A stretch of 64,000 nt of DNA from FEB-22 sp003105195. GTDB taxonomy: Bacteria > Pseudomonadota > Alphaproteobacteria > Rhizobiales > Xanthobacteraceae. Of the stretch, positions 18,791 to 26,955 are shown in pieces. Positions within the stretch are counted from its first letter, which is position 1; each line of letters begins with the position of its first letter. Both the position numbers and the translations under genes were made by a program. Where the stretch lies: assembly GCA_027493405.1 (NCBI GenBank), contig JAOSKV010000007.1, positions 72,837 through 136,836 on the forward strand, in the 5' to 3' direction. Under the pieces are notes generated by a model. The model did no database searches and had not been told where the DNA came from. It saw only the letters and a list, made by a program, of their open reading frames with translations.

Positions 18791-19728
18791 TCAGCGCGCC
18801 GTGCGATCTGGCGCGAGAACTGCCGTGATTTGTTCCCGCAGCCAGGCGTTCCCGGCATCGCGGTCGAAGCGACGATGCCAGTACATGGTCACATCCATCA
18901 TTGGTGGTTCCATCGGCGGCATGAAGACATCCAGGCCCAGCCGATCCGCGACCAGCCGCGCGAAATGAACCGGGATGCTTCCGAGCAGATCGCTCGCGGC
19001 CACCGCAAGCGCCACTGCCTGGAAGTGCGGAACCGTAAGCATCACCCGCCGGGACAGGCCCATGCCGGCCAGCGCAGGATCGATGGTGCCGGTCTTGCTG
19101 CCGTCCGCGGATCGCAGGACCTGCGGTATGGCGCAGAAGGCGTCCGCCGGTATGGCCTCTCCCGGCTGAATGCCCCGGTCGGCCAGAAATGGGTGTCCCT
19201 GCCGGGCGATGCACACGAGCCATGAGCGCAACAGCTTCCGGCTTCCGATCCACTCCGGCGTTTCCAGCGCACGATCGATGACGATGTCGGCCCTGCCATC
19301 GCTCAAGATCCCGAAGGCCTCGGCGGAGGGATGGTCGATCATCTGTAATGTGGCGTGCGGCGCTTGCTTCGTCACTCGCGCGGCCAAAGGCGGCATCAAC
19401 AACGTCGAGAAGTAGTCTGATCCGATCAGCATGAAGGAGCGCGACGACGTGGAGGGTCGAATGCCGCAGCGGCCGCGAACGCCTCCTCCAGGTCTGCCAA
19501 CGCCCGCCGAACGGGCTCGCGGAGTTCCAGGGCGCGCGGCGTCGGCATCATGCGGTTGCCGTCCCGCACGAACAGCTCGTCGCCAAGGATGCTCCTCAAC
19601 CGACTGAGCGCCGAACTGACAGCGGGCTGCGAGAGGCCGATGCGTTCACCGGCCCGCACCGTCGAAAGCTCCGCCATCATGGCGTCGAAGACGCGCAGCA
19701 GGTTGAGGTCAAGGCTGGCGAAATTCAC
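18791..19728 (-). pseudogene. LysR family transcriptional regulator, frameshifted
   Basis: The two frames form one LysR-type regulator of about 312 residues. The GTG at 19728 starts VNFASLDLNLLRVFDAMM, and the helix-turn-helix follows as GERIGLSQPAVSSALSRLR with GDELFVRDGNRM. After FDP the frame is lost near 19455 and resumes at STSSRSFMLIGSDYFSTLLM, the start of the effector domain. Its end contains PHFQAVALAVAASDLLGSIP. The pattern resembles NodD/NahR-type subgroup members such as PcpR. It is divergent from a small cupin gene 119 bases away, and LysR proteins usually control the divergent neighbour. A one-base deletion error is the simplest cause of the break. Confidence 0.8.
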
Positions 19729-19847
19729 GGCGCCGATATCCCCGATACAATCATTCGATTTCCGCGCAGCGAGTCGTGCCGATAATGGTATTGGCGACGG
19801 CCGCCACACCGAAATCCGGCCGACGCAGACCCGGGAGGGGAATTCCG
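19729..19847. promoter_or_regulatory. Divergent lysR-cupin promoter region
   Basis: This gap lies between the start codons of the LysR gene (19728) and the cupin gene (19848). It contains AT-richer sequence (ATACAATCATTCGATTT at about 19746-19762) suited to a LysR operator and promoters. The site itself is not resolved. A strong ribosome site, GGGAGGGG, precedes the cupin start. Confidence 0.35.
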
Positions 19848-20296
19848 ATGAACATCGCCAGCGCAACCGCACGCACGGTGACTTGGATGGACACTGTATA
19901 CACCATCAATGTCGACCGATATCAAAGCGGCGGCATCGTGGGCGTGTTCGAAAGCATCGTTCCAGCGCGCGGGGGCCCGCCGGTGCATGTTCATCATAAC
20001 GAAGACGAAGTCATCCACGTCATCGAAGGCGGCTACGAATTCTGGCTGGACGGCGACACCATTCCGGTCGCGGCGGGCGCTTCGATCTTTCTGCCACGCG
20101 GCGTGCCGCATACCTTTCGGGTCACGAGCACCTCGTCCGGACGCAACCTGACGATCCTGACGCCCGGGGAATGGAAGAATTCTTCGTCGAAGCGGCGGCG
20201 CAGAACTTGCGGATGCCGGACCAAAGGGCCGAAATCTTGGCTCTTGCCGGGCGCTATGGCCTCGAATTTCTCGCTCCTGCAAGAGGGAACGATTGA
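19848..20296 (+). pseudogene. Small cupin-domain protein, frameshifted near its end
   Basis: This is a single-domain cupin of about 149 residues. Cupin motif 1 is seen as GGPPVHVHHNEDEVIHVIEG, giving His-His-Glu metal ligands, and motif 2 as FLPRGVPHTFRV with the last His. After LTILTPG the frame shifts near 20168, where GGGG should be GGGGG. The other frame continues MEEFFVEAAAQNLRMPDQRA and ends LEFLAPARGND at 20296. The tail is typical of cupins related to quercetin dioxygenase-like enzymes. Substrate is unknown. The divergent LysR regulator suggests an inducible catabolic or detoxifying role. Confidence 0.72.
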
Positions 20297-20431
20297 ACGA
20301 TCGATCCAGATCTATATCCTGAATAACGACATGTCGGTTCCCGGCCTTGTCCCCTCCGGCGCCCGGTCGGGGTCTTGTCCCTCCCGGGCAGTTCGCGCTT
20401 CGTCCGACGGTCCCGGCACCGGAGAGCCTGC

Positions 20432-21088
20432 ATGGGCAAGCTGATCAGAATGGCCAACCGGCGCGGCAAGTCGGGCCGGCTCGCCCGCAAGGTCGACCGT
20501 CCGACCCGCGCCGAGGCCGAGGGCGCGGTACGCACCCTCATCCGCTGGGCCGGCGACGACCCGGACCGCGAAGGGCTGCGCCAGACGCCGGCGCGGGTGG
20601 TGCGCGCCTACGAGGAATGGTTCTCGGGCTACGGCGAGGATCCGCGCGAGCTCATGCAGCGTACCTTCGCCGAGGTCGCGGGCTACGACGAGATCGTGCT
20701 CCTGCGCGACATCCGCTTCGACTCCCATTGCGAGCACCATCTCGCCGCCATCTCGGGCCGCGCCCACATCGGCTATTTGCCGCGCCACCGCGTGGTCGGC
20801 ATCTCCAAGCTCGCGCGCCTGGTCGAGGTCTATGCCCGGCGCCTGCAGATCCAGGAGCGGCTGACCGCCGAGATCGCCAACTCCGTGGACGAGGTGCTCA
20901 AACCCCACGGCGTCGCCGTGGTGGTCGAGGCCTCGCACAGCTGCATGACCTCGCGCGGTGTCAACCGCGCCGGGGCGACCCTGGTGACGAGCCGCATGCT
21001 CGGCGTGTTCCGCGACCAGCCGCAGACCCGCCACGAATTCCTCAGCGCCATCGGCCTGCGCGGCGCCGCGGTGCCGCAGGGTCTCTGA
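20432..21088 (+). CDS. folE: GTP cyclohydrolase I
   Basis: FolE converts GTP to 7,8-dihydroneopterin triphosphate, the first step to folate and other pterins. The 218-residue protein shows LREGLRQTPARVVRAYEE-like spacing (here DREGLRQTPARVV), the zinc site DSHCEHH with Cys100 and His103, the second zinc Cys171 in SHSCMTSRGV, and IGYLPRHRVVGISKLARLVE. The ATG at 20432 follows GAGAG; an in-frame ATG at 20450 is also possible. The zinc-dependent type IA enzyme is unmistakable. A pterin carbinolamine dehydratase gene lies 200 bases downstream, and a dihydroneopterin aldolase fusion lies 4.6 kb further on. Confidence 0.95.
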   Translation: MGKLIRMANRRGKSGRLARKVDRPTRAEAEGAVRTLIRWAGDDPDREGLRQTPARVVRAYEEWFSGYGEDPRELMQRTFAEVAGYDEIVLLRDIRFDSHCEHHLAAISGRAHIGYLPRHRVVGISKLARLVEVYARRLQIQERLTAEIANSVDEVLKPHGVAVVVEASHSCMTSRGVNRAGATLVTSRMLGVFRDQPQTRHEFLSAIGLRGAAVPQGL

Positions 21089-21291
21089 CCCGCGGTGTTC
21101 CGGAGCTGCATGAGCGGCGGGCCGCGTCCCGCGCAATCGCGGTGCCGGTTCACGAATGAGCTTCAGCGATCGGTGCGAGCTTCTTCGGTGCAGGGTCGCG
21201 CCGGATGCCGGGTCTTCCGCGCCGGGATCTGCGCTAGACTGCATCGGCCGAACCAGCAGGGGATCGGATTGCGACACCGGAGGGCTCGATC

Positions 21292-21669
21292 ATGAACGAA
21301 CGCACCGAGCGCACTTATTCCGACGCGGAAACCGAGGCGCGGCTGCAGCGCGAGCTGCCGCATTGGCGCCTCGAGGGCGGCTGGATCCGCCGCAAGTATC
21401 GTACCCACAGCTGGAAGGGCACCCTGATGGTGATCAATGCGGTCGGTCACCTGGCCGAGGCCGCTTGGCATCATCCGGACATCACGGCGTCCTATGCCTG
21501 GGTGGAGGTGCGGCTGCAGAACCATGCCGCCAAGGGCATCACCGAGAAGGACTTCGAGCTGGCGAAGAAGATCGAGGAGGTGATCCAGTGGCAGCCCGCG
21601 CGGGCGGGCGGCGCGCTCGAGGGCACGCCCGAGAACGACGCCCGCTTCGCCTATGTCAGGTACGATTGA
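21292..21669 (+). CDS. phhB: 4a-hydroxytetrahydrobiopterin dehydratase (pterin-4a-carbinolamine dehydratase)
   Basis: This 125-residue protein belongs to the PCD/DCoH family, which dehydrates pterin-4a-carbinolamine formed by pterin-dependent hydroxylases. The active-site motif HHPD (His60-His61-Pro62) sits within AEAAWHHPDITASYAWVEV, preceded by PHWRLEGGWIRRKY and followed by GITEKDFELAKKIEEV. It is slightly longer than typical members (about 100 residues), mainly by a C-terminal tail. No phenylalanine hydroxylase lies nearby, so a link to molybdopterin or general pterin repair is as likely as a role in aromatic hydroxylation. It follows folE on the same strand. Confidence 0.9.
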   Translation: MNERTERTYSDAETEARLQRELPHWRLEGGWIRRKYRTHSWKGTLMVINAVGHLAEAAWHHPDITASYAWVEVRLQNHAAKGITEKDFELAKKIEEVIQWQPARAGGALEGTPENDARFAYVRYD

Positions 21670-21751
21670 TCGCCGCGCGCCGGAGCGCGCGAGCAACATC
21701 GTCGCGCGTCAGGAGCGGCACGCGATCCGCGGCGGCGCCACCTGATCCCGG

Positions 21752-23164
21752 TCACTTTAATCCGTCCTCGTCCTCGAGCCCGGGCGCCGCACGCTGACGG
21801 TCCAGGATCTCCTGGTGCGCCTCGGGAATCTTCTGCGAGCGGGCGGCTTCCTGGAGCGTGTGGGGGAACCACGTGGCGATCGGCGGGAACATGACCAGTG
21901 CGGCGACCACCAGCACCTGCAGGAACATGAACTGGAACATGCCCGCATAGATCGTCGCCAGGCTCCAGTCCTTCACGACCTGCTTGAGATAGTAGGCCGA
22001 CATCGCCACCGGCGGCGACAGGAACGCGGTCTGCAGCACCACCGCCACCAGCGCGCCGAACCAGATCAGGTCGATCTTCATGGCCGCCACCACGGGATAG
22101 AAGATCGGCAGGAAGACCAGGATGATCGCGGGCCATTCGAACGGCCAGCCGAGCACGAAGACCAGCACCAGGATCAGCAGCAGCATCAGCATGGGCGGCA
22201 GCGCCAGCCCGAGCAGGGACTCGGTGATCCAGTTGGCGGTGCCGAGCCGGGCGAACACCGCGCCGAAGATGTTCGACGTGACGGCGAGGAACAGCACCAT
22301 GCTCGACGTCGCCATGGTGGCGTGCATGGCGCGCTGCAGGCCGCCCCAGGTGAACCGCCGATAGGCGATCGACAGCGCGAGCGCACCGAGCGCGCCGATG
22401 CCCGCCGCCTCGGTGGGCGTCGCCAGTCCCGCCAGGATCGAGCCGAGCGTCGCCGTGATCAGGCCGAGCAGCGGCACCACGCCGATCAGCACCTCGCCGA
22501 GCATGGCGGGCACCGAATGCACGCGCTCGTCGACCGGCACCGGCGGGCCGAGCTTCGGATTGAGGAAGCTGCGGCCCATCAGGTAGATGATGTAGCAGCT
22601 GGCGAGCAGCAGGCCCGGCCCGAACGCGGCGGCGTAGAGATCCGCGACCGACACGCCGAGCACCGGCCCCATCACGACGAGCATCACCGAGGGTGGGATC
22701 AGGATCCCGAGCGTGCCGCCGGCCGTGATCGCGCCGGCCGAGAGCTTGGGGTCGTATCCGGCCTTGTTCATGATCGGCGAGGCCATGATGCCGAGCACGG
22801 TGACGGCGGCGCCGACGATGCCGGTCGCCATGGCGAACACCGCGGAGGTCAGGATCACGACCAGGTAGAGGGCCCCGCGCACGGGCGCGAACAGCATGCG
22901 GAAGGCGCGGAACAGCCGTTCCATCAGCCCGGCCTGTTCGGTGATGAAGCCCATGAAGATGAACAGGGGAACGGCGGCGAGCAGCTCCTCCTTCATCAGG
23001 CCGATCATCTGGAAGTAGGCGAGGTCGAAGACCGTCGCGCCGATTCCGAAATAGCCGAAGGTGAGCGCGAGGAAGAGCAGGGTGAACGAGATCGGCACGC
23101 CGATGAAGATGGCGCCCAGCAGCACCACGAGCATGATCAGGCCGACGAGGGCTTCTCCGGTCAT
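21752..23164 (-). CDS. dctM: TRAP transporter large permease subunit (DctM family)
   Basis: This 470-residue inner-membrane protein has about twelve hydrophobic segments and is the sodium-coupled transport subunit of a TRAP system. Family landmarks are GVPISFTLLFLALTFGYF near the N-terminus, KLSAGAITAGGTLGILIPPS, GLATPTEAAGIGALGALAL and LGWPFEWPAIILVFLPIFYP. The ATG at 23164 overlaps the dctQ stop as ATGA; a longer in-frame ORF extends into dctQ and is rejected. The C-terminal tail of about 30 charged residues (ending RQRAAPGLEDEDGLK) is longer than usual. The substrate is unknown; TRAP systems of this size group often carry organic acids or keto acids. Confidence 0.9.
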   Translation of the reverse strand: MTGEALVGLIMLVVLLGAIFIGVPISFTLLFLALTFGYFGIGATVFDLAYFQMIGLMKEELLAAVPLFIFMGFITEQAGLMERLFRAFRMLFAPVRGALYLVVILTSAVFAMATGIVGAAVTVLGIMASPIMNKAGYDPKLSAGAITAGGTLGILIPPSVMLVVMGPVLGVSVADLYAAAFGPGLLLASCYIIYLMGRSFLNPKLGPPVPVDERVHSVPAMLGEVLIGVVPLLGLITATLGSILAGLATPTEAAGIGALGALALSIAYRRFTWGGLQRAMHATMATSSMVLFLAVTSNIFGAVFARLGTANWITESLLGLALPPMLMLLLILVLVFVLGWPFEWPAIILVFLPIFYPVVAAMKIDLIWFGALVAVVLQTAFLSPPVAMSAYYLKQVVKDWSLATIYAGMFQFMFLQVLVVAALVMFPPIATWFPHTLQEAARSQKIPEAHQEILDRQRAAPGLEDEDGLK

Positions 23165-23714
23165 ACCTCGACCTTCTCTTTGTGCTCGAGCTCGACGCCG
23201 TAGCGTGCCATGTACAGGCTCTTCACCAACTCCGAGACGCCCTGGACGATCAGGAGGAGGCAGGCGAGCGGCACCACCGCCTTGAACGGCCACAGGATCG
23301 GCCGCCACGGCGTCTGGTCCGACAGCTCGTTGATCCGGAAGGCAGGTAGAGGGCTTCCCCGCCGCTGATCACGAGCAGGATCGCCAGGCTCGGAAAGAAG
23401 AAGACGAGGTAGGCGATCGTGTCGATCACGCCCTTCTTGCGCGTCGAGAACTGCTCCCAGAAGAAGTCCGTGCGGATGTGCGCGCCCTTGTGCAGCGCAT
23501 AGGCGGCGCCCAGCATGAACAGCGTGCCATAGGCCATGTAGGTGACGTCGTAGACCCAGATCGTCGGCGCATTCATGAGATAGCGCGCGAAGACCTCGTA
23601 GCCGACCGCGAGCACCAGCGGAATCGCGAGCCAGGAGATGATGGTGCCGGTCGAATCCGTGAAGCGGTCAATCGTCCGGATCGTCGCCAGCAATGCGGGC
23701 GAGGGTTCAGCCAT
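23161..23714 (-). pseudogene. dctQ: TRAP transporter small permease subunit (DctQ family), frameshifted
   Basis: This small permease, about 184 residues, has four predicted membrane helices. The first frame starts MAEPSPALLATIRTIDRFTD and contains VFARYLMNAPTIWVYDVTYM and HKGAHIRTDFFWE, typical for DctQ. It is lost near 23340 after GGEALYLPSG. The other frame then gives LSDQTPWRPILWPFKAVVPL and ends EHKEKVEV, overlapping dctM by four bases. The single-base change probably reflects sequence error, since both halves are conserved. It scaffolds the large permease. Confidence 0.8.
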
Positions 23715-23833
23715 GAGCGCAGCCTCAATCGTTGAGCCGAAACGGGCTCGTCCACACCGGAGTTCTTGCGTGCGCCGGCGCGGACGCGCGACGAGGGGCG
23801 GCCGTCGGCCGCCCCCTTGAATCGCGCCGTGCG

Positions 23834-24943
23834 CTAGCGCTTCGGCGGGAAGTAGTGGTTCGCCACGAAGGAGTAGGGCGGGAAGTAGTGCCGCTTCATC
23901 GGCACCACGAGCGACGCGTAGGCCTTCTGCGACTCGAGCACCTTCTTGAAGAACGGGTTCTTGGCAGATTCCTCCGCGGCGAGCTGGTCCCAGCCGCGCA
24001 GGAACTCGCGCAGGATCTCGGCCGGCGTGGTCAGGATCTGCACGCCGTGCTTCTCCTGCAGCTCCTTCAGGGCTTCGGCGTTCTGCTTCTGCCACTTCGC
24101 CCACCAGATCAGGAACGCCTCGTTGGCGGCGGACTTGATCCACTCCTGCTCCTGCGGCTTCAGCGACTTCCAGATGTCGCCGTTGAACACGAGCTCGCCG
24201 ATGGTGACGTTCTCGTGCACGCCCGGCGAATAGTGGTATTTCCACACGTTGTGGAAGCCGAGGCGCAGGTCCTCGACGCCGCCGACCCACTCGGCGCAGT
24301 CGATCACGCCGCGCTGCGCGGACGGGATGATTTCGCCGCCCGGCATGTTCACGACCGTGTACCCGAGGCGCTGCCAGATCTCTCCCGCGATGCCGGTCTG
24401 GCGGCACTTCATGCCCTTCATGTCGCTGATCTTCTCGATCGGCCTGTTGAACCAGCCGAAGGCCTGCGGCCCGGACGGCAGGATCGGGAAGACGACGATG
24501 TTGAGGTTGAGCTCCTTCTGGTAGAACTCCTGCTGAAGCTCCCAGCCGCCGCCATGGTACATCCAGCCCATGACGTCGATCATGTCCATGCCGAAGGTGC
24601 CGCCCGGCCCGCCGGTGAACAGGATCGAGGCCTTGTTCTTGCCGGTCCAGTAGCCGCCCCAGGCATGGGCGCCGTCGATCACCTTCTTGTGGGTGGCGTC
24701 GAGCACCTCGAAGGCCGGCACGACCTGTCCGGCCGGCATGGCCTCGATCTTCAGCGTGCCGCCCGACAGCTTCTCGACGCGCTCGGCCCAGTACAGGAAG
24801 TTCTCGTGCAGCGTCAGGCTCGCGGGCCAGGTGGACTGCATCTTCAGGACGCGAGGCTGCTGGGCCGCAGCATCGTACGACGTGGACAGCGCCATCCCGA
24901 GACCCAGGACGGCGCCGAGCATAGTGACGACAGCTTTTCTCAT
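23834..24943 (-). CDS. dctP: TRAP transporter substrate-binding protein (DctP family)
   Basis: This 369-residue periplasmic receptor has a signal peptide (MRKAVVTMLGAVLGLGMALS). The fold starts VLKMQSTWPASLTLHENFLYW. DctP landmarks include LSGGTLKIEAMPAGQVVPAFEVLD and MKGMKCRQTGIAGEIWQRLG, with the conserved Arg that binds the substrate carboxylate, and PSAQRGVIDCAEWVGGVED. The last fits the mannonate/alpha-keto-acid subgroup (YiaO-like to TakP-like). It is first in the dctPQM operon, with 119 bases before dctQ. A divergent region of about 780 bases separates it from the MfnB-FolB gene. Likely ligands are keto acids or halogenated or aromatic acids, but the sequence alone does not decide. Confidence 0.88.
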   Translation of the reverse strand: MRKAVVTMLGAVLGLGMALSTSYDAAAQQPRVLKMQSTWPASLTLHENFLYWAERVEKLSGGTLKIEAMPAGQVVPAFEVLDATHKKVIDGAHAWGGYWTGKNKASILFTGGPGGTFGMDMIDVMGWMYHGGGWELQQEFYQKELNLNIVVFPILPSGPQAFGWFNRPIEKISDMKGMKCRQTGIAGEIWQRLGYTVVNMPGGEIIPSAQRGVIDCAEWVGGVEDLRLGFHNVWKYHYSPGVHENVTIGELVFNGDIWKSLKPQEQEWIKSAANEAFLIWWAKWQKQNAEALKELQEKHGVQILTTPAEILREFLRGWDQLAAEESAKNPFFKKVLESQKAYASLVVPMKRHYFPPYSFVANHYFPPKR

Positions 24944-25719
24944 TTGCGTGTTCTCCCTCGTGCTCCGGTGGTTCTTGCAAGCGGCTTCTTGATGGCCGAC
25001 CCCAGCCTAGCACTTTGCTCGAAGCTCGCACGCACTTTCTGCGCTGCGGGACCGCGCCTACGGAGGCTGCCCGCGGGCCGTGGGCCGGAGCCGATCGGAG
25101 CGTCCCGGCAAAGCGTTAGGCGATGGCCTCGTCAGCGCTTGACGCGAGCGCTGCAACTGTTGCAGGCAGGTCGCCCATCCTGCGGATCATCCGGTGCACA
25201 CGCGCGCGCGAGCGCATCGGCGAGGGGCCCGGTCTTGCGGCGCGGCCCGCCCCCCGGAATCCGATCGCCGCATGCCGGCCGCGCACGCTCATGAATTGCG
25301 ATGCAATCCGCCGGCGCGTGGCCGACCGTGCGCGCCGCGCACGGGAACGGTTCAGGCGCTGAACGCGTGCGGCTCGAACTGCGGCGCTCCCGCAAGTGCG
25401 CGTGCAGGCGCGCTCCATGGTTCAGCGCCCACGTCGGTCCGCTATCTCGCGGCCGAGCCGCCCGGCCGCCGTCGGGCGTGTCCGCAAGGCGCAGCCCACC
25501 GAACGCGTGCCACCCTCGGGACCGATGGTGTGCCGAGCCATGTGAGGAGCGCGTTCGCGGCTCGCGGCCAGTTCGGGATCAATCAGTCGGCGGGTTTCCG
25601 ATTGAACGGAAGGCAAATTGCCCTAGTCTGCGCTCGAAAAAAATCTGTGCCTGCTCGCTTGCGGACAGCGCCGTCCCGATCGATGGACGTCGGCTTTCGC
25701 GTGGATTCGGAGTGCCGCG
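24944..25719. other. Long intergenic region between dctP and mfnB-folB
   Basis: About 775 bases contain no gene I can support; small ORFs here have no family features or ribosome sites. A possible sigma-70 promoter for the rightward gene is TTGAAC at 25602-25607 and TAGTCT at 25624-25629, with a 16-base spacer, about 90 bases before the start codon. The rest is GC-rich and featureless to the eye. Confidence 0.35.
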
Positions 25720-26901
25720 ATGACCCTGTTTCTCGCCAGCGTGACCGATCGGGCCGAGGGCGAGATCGCGGTCGCCCACGGTGCGGACATCGTCGACCTG
25801 AAGGATTCGACGCGGCGCGCGTCCGGGGTGGTCGGGGCCGAGTTGGTTCGCGCCACGGTCGCGGCCGTGGCAGGCCGGTGTCTGGTGAGCGCGGTCGCGG
25901 ACGAGCGGCTGGTGGACCCCGACACGATCGTCGCGGCCGCGACGTGCGTGGCGGAGGCCGGGGCCGACTATGTCAAGGTCGCGCTCTACGACGCCCCTGG
26001 GAGGGCGGACTGCATCCGTGCGCTTTCGCCTCTCGCCGCCCGCACCCGGCTCGTCGGCGTGATGTTCGCGGATGCGGGTTTCGACGAGAGCCTTCTCGCG
26101 CTCCTCGCCGAGAGCGGCTTCTCGGCCGCCATGCTAGCCACTGCCGGCGAGCGCGGCGGCCGCCTCGTCGACCGTCTCGGCATGGCGGCGCTCGCAGGCT
26201 TCGTCGAGGCCTGCCGCGCGCGCGCGCTCATGGCCTGGCTCGCCGGGTCGCTCGAGCCGCCCGACGTCCCGCGCCTGCTGCTCATCGCGCCGGACGTGCT
26301 CGGCTTCCGCGGCGCGCTTTGCGCCGGAGGGGATCGCGCCGCGCGCATTGATCCGGCCGCGGTCGACGTCGTGCGCGCGCTGATCCCGGCCGATGCCCGC
26401 CGCGGGCCGGAAGCCGGCCCGCCGGCTGCCACGGTCGATCCTCGCCTGACCGCCGCGCGCGGCCATCCAGCCGACCCGCCGCGCCGTGAGGCCGCGACCG
26501 ATCGAATCTTCGTGCACGATTTCACTTGCCCGGTGCGCATCGGTGCCTATGCGGCCGAGCGCGCCAAGCCGCAGCAGGTCCGCTTCAACGTCGACGTCAG
26601 GGTGCTGCGTCCCGATCACGCGCCGGCGGACATGCGTGACGTCTTCTCCTACGACATCATCAAGGACACGATCCGCATGATCGTCGTCCGGGAGCACATC
26701 CCCCTGGCCGAGACCCTGGCGGAATGGATCGCGGCCGCCATCCTCGCCCATCCGCGGGTCGTCAGCGCGACCGTGCGGGTAGAGAAGCTGGAGGCCGGGC
26801 CCGGCATCGTTGGCGTGGAAATCGTGCGCGAGCGCCCTGTCGAGATCGCCCATCCGCATCGGCTCCCACCCCCGGCGGACGATCCCAAGGCCATGGACTG
26901 A
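25720..26901 (+). CDS. mfnB-folB: Fused MfnB-like (5-formylfuran-3-yl)methyl phosphate synthase / dihydroneopterin aldolase
   Basis: This 393-residue protein joins two enzymes. Residues 1-230 match the MfnB family (DUF556), which makes the furan precursor of methanofuran and of the methylofuran of methylotrophs. They show ADIVDLKDS with the likely catalytic Lys28, GADYVKVALYD with the second lysine, and AGSLEPPDVPRLLLIAPDVLGFRGALC. Residues 260-370 are a FolB dihydroneopterin aldolase, with FTCPVRIGAYAAERAKPQQV (conserved Glu), ETLAEWIAAAIL and TVRVEKLEAGPG (catalytic Lys), which makes 6-hydroxymethyl-dihydropterin. A Pro/Arg-rich linker separates them. Both domains look complete. The fusion ties C1-cofactor furan synthesis to pterin synthesis. 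Neighbours folE and phhB support a pterin link. Confidence 0.82.
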   Translation: MTLFLASVTDRAEGEIAVAHGADIVDLKDSTRRASGVVGAELVRATVAAVAGRCLVSAVADERLVDPDTIVAAATCVAEAGADYVKVALYDAPGRADCIRALSPLAARTRLVGVMFADAGFDESLLALLAESGFSAAMLATAGERGGRLVDRLGMAALAGFVEACRARALMAWLAGSLEPPDVPRLLLIAPDVLGFRGALCAGGDRAARIDPAAVDVVRALIPADARRGPEAGPPAATVDPRLTAARGHPADPPRREAATDRIFVHDFTCPVRIGAYAAERAKPQQVRFNVDVRVLRPDHAPADMRDVFSYDIIKDTIRMIVVREHIPLAETLAEWIAAAILAHPRVVSATVRVEKLEAGPGIVGVEIVRERPVEIAHPHRLPPPADDPKAMD

Positions 26902-26955
26902 TTGCCGGCGCCGGCTCTTGCTCGCGGCATGGCCGAGTGCAGGCGGGCCGTGCGT

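Noticed and set aside
18593..20296. Possible genomic island inserted at tRNA-Arg
   Set aside because: No integrase and no repeated tRNA 3' end were found nearby.
24944..25719. Several short frames between dctP and mfnB-folB
   Set aside because: No ribosome sites, motifs or consistent codon bias; treated as intergenic.
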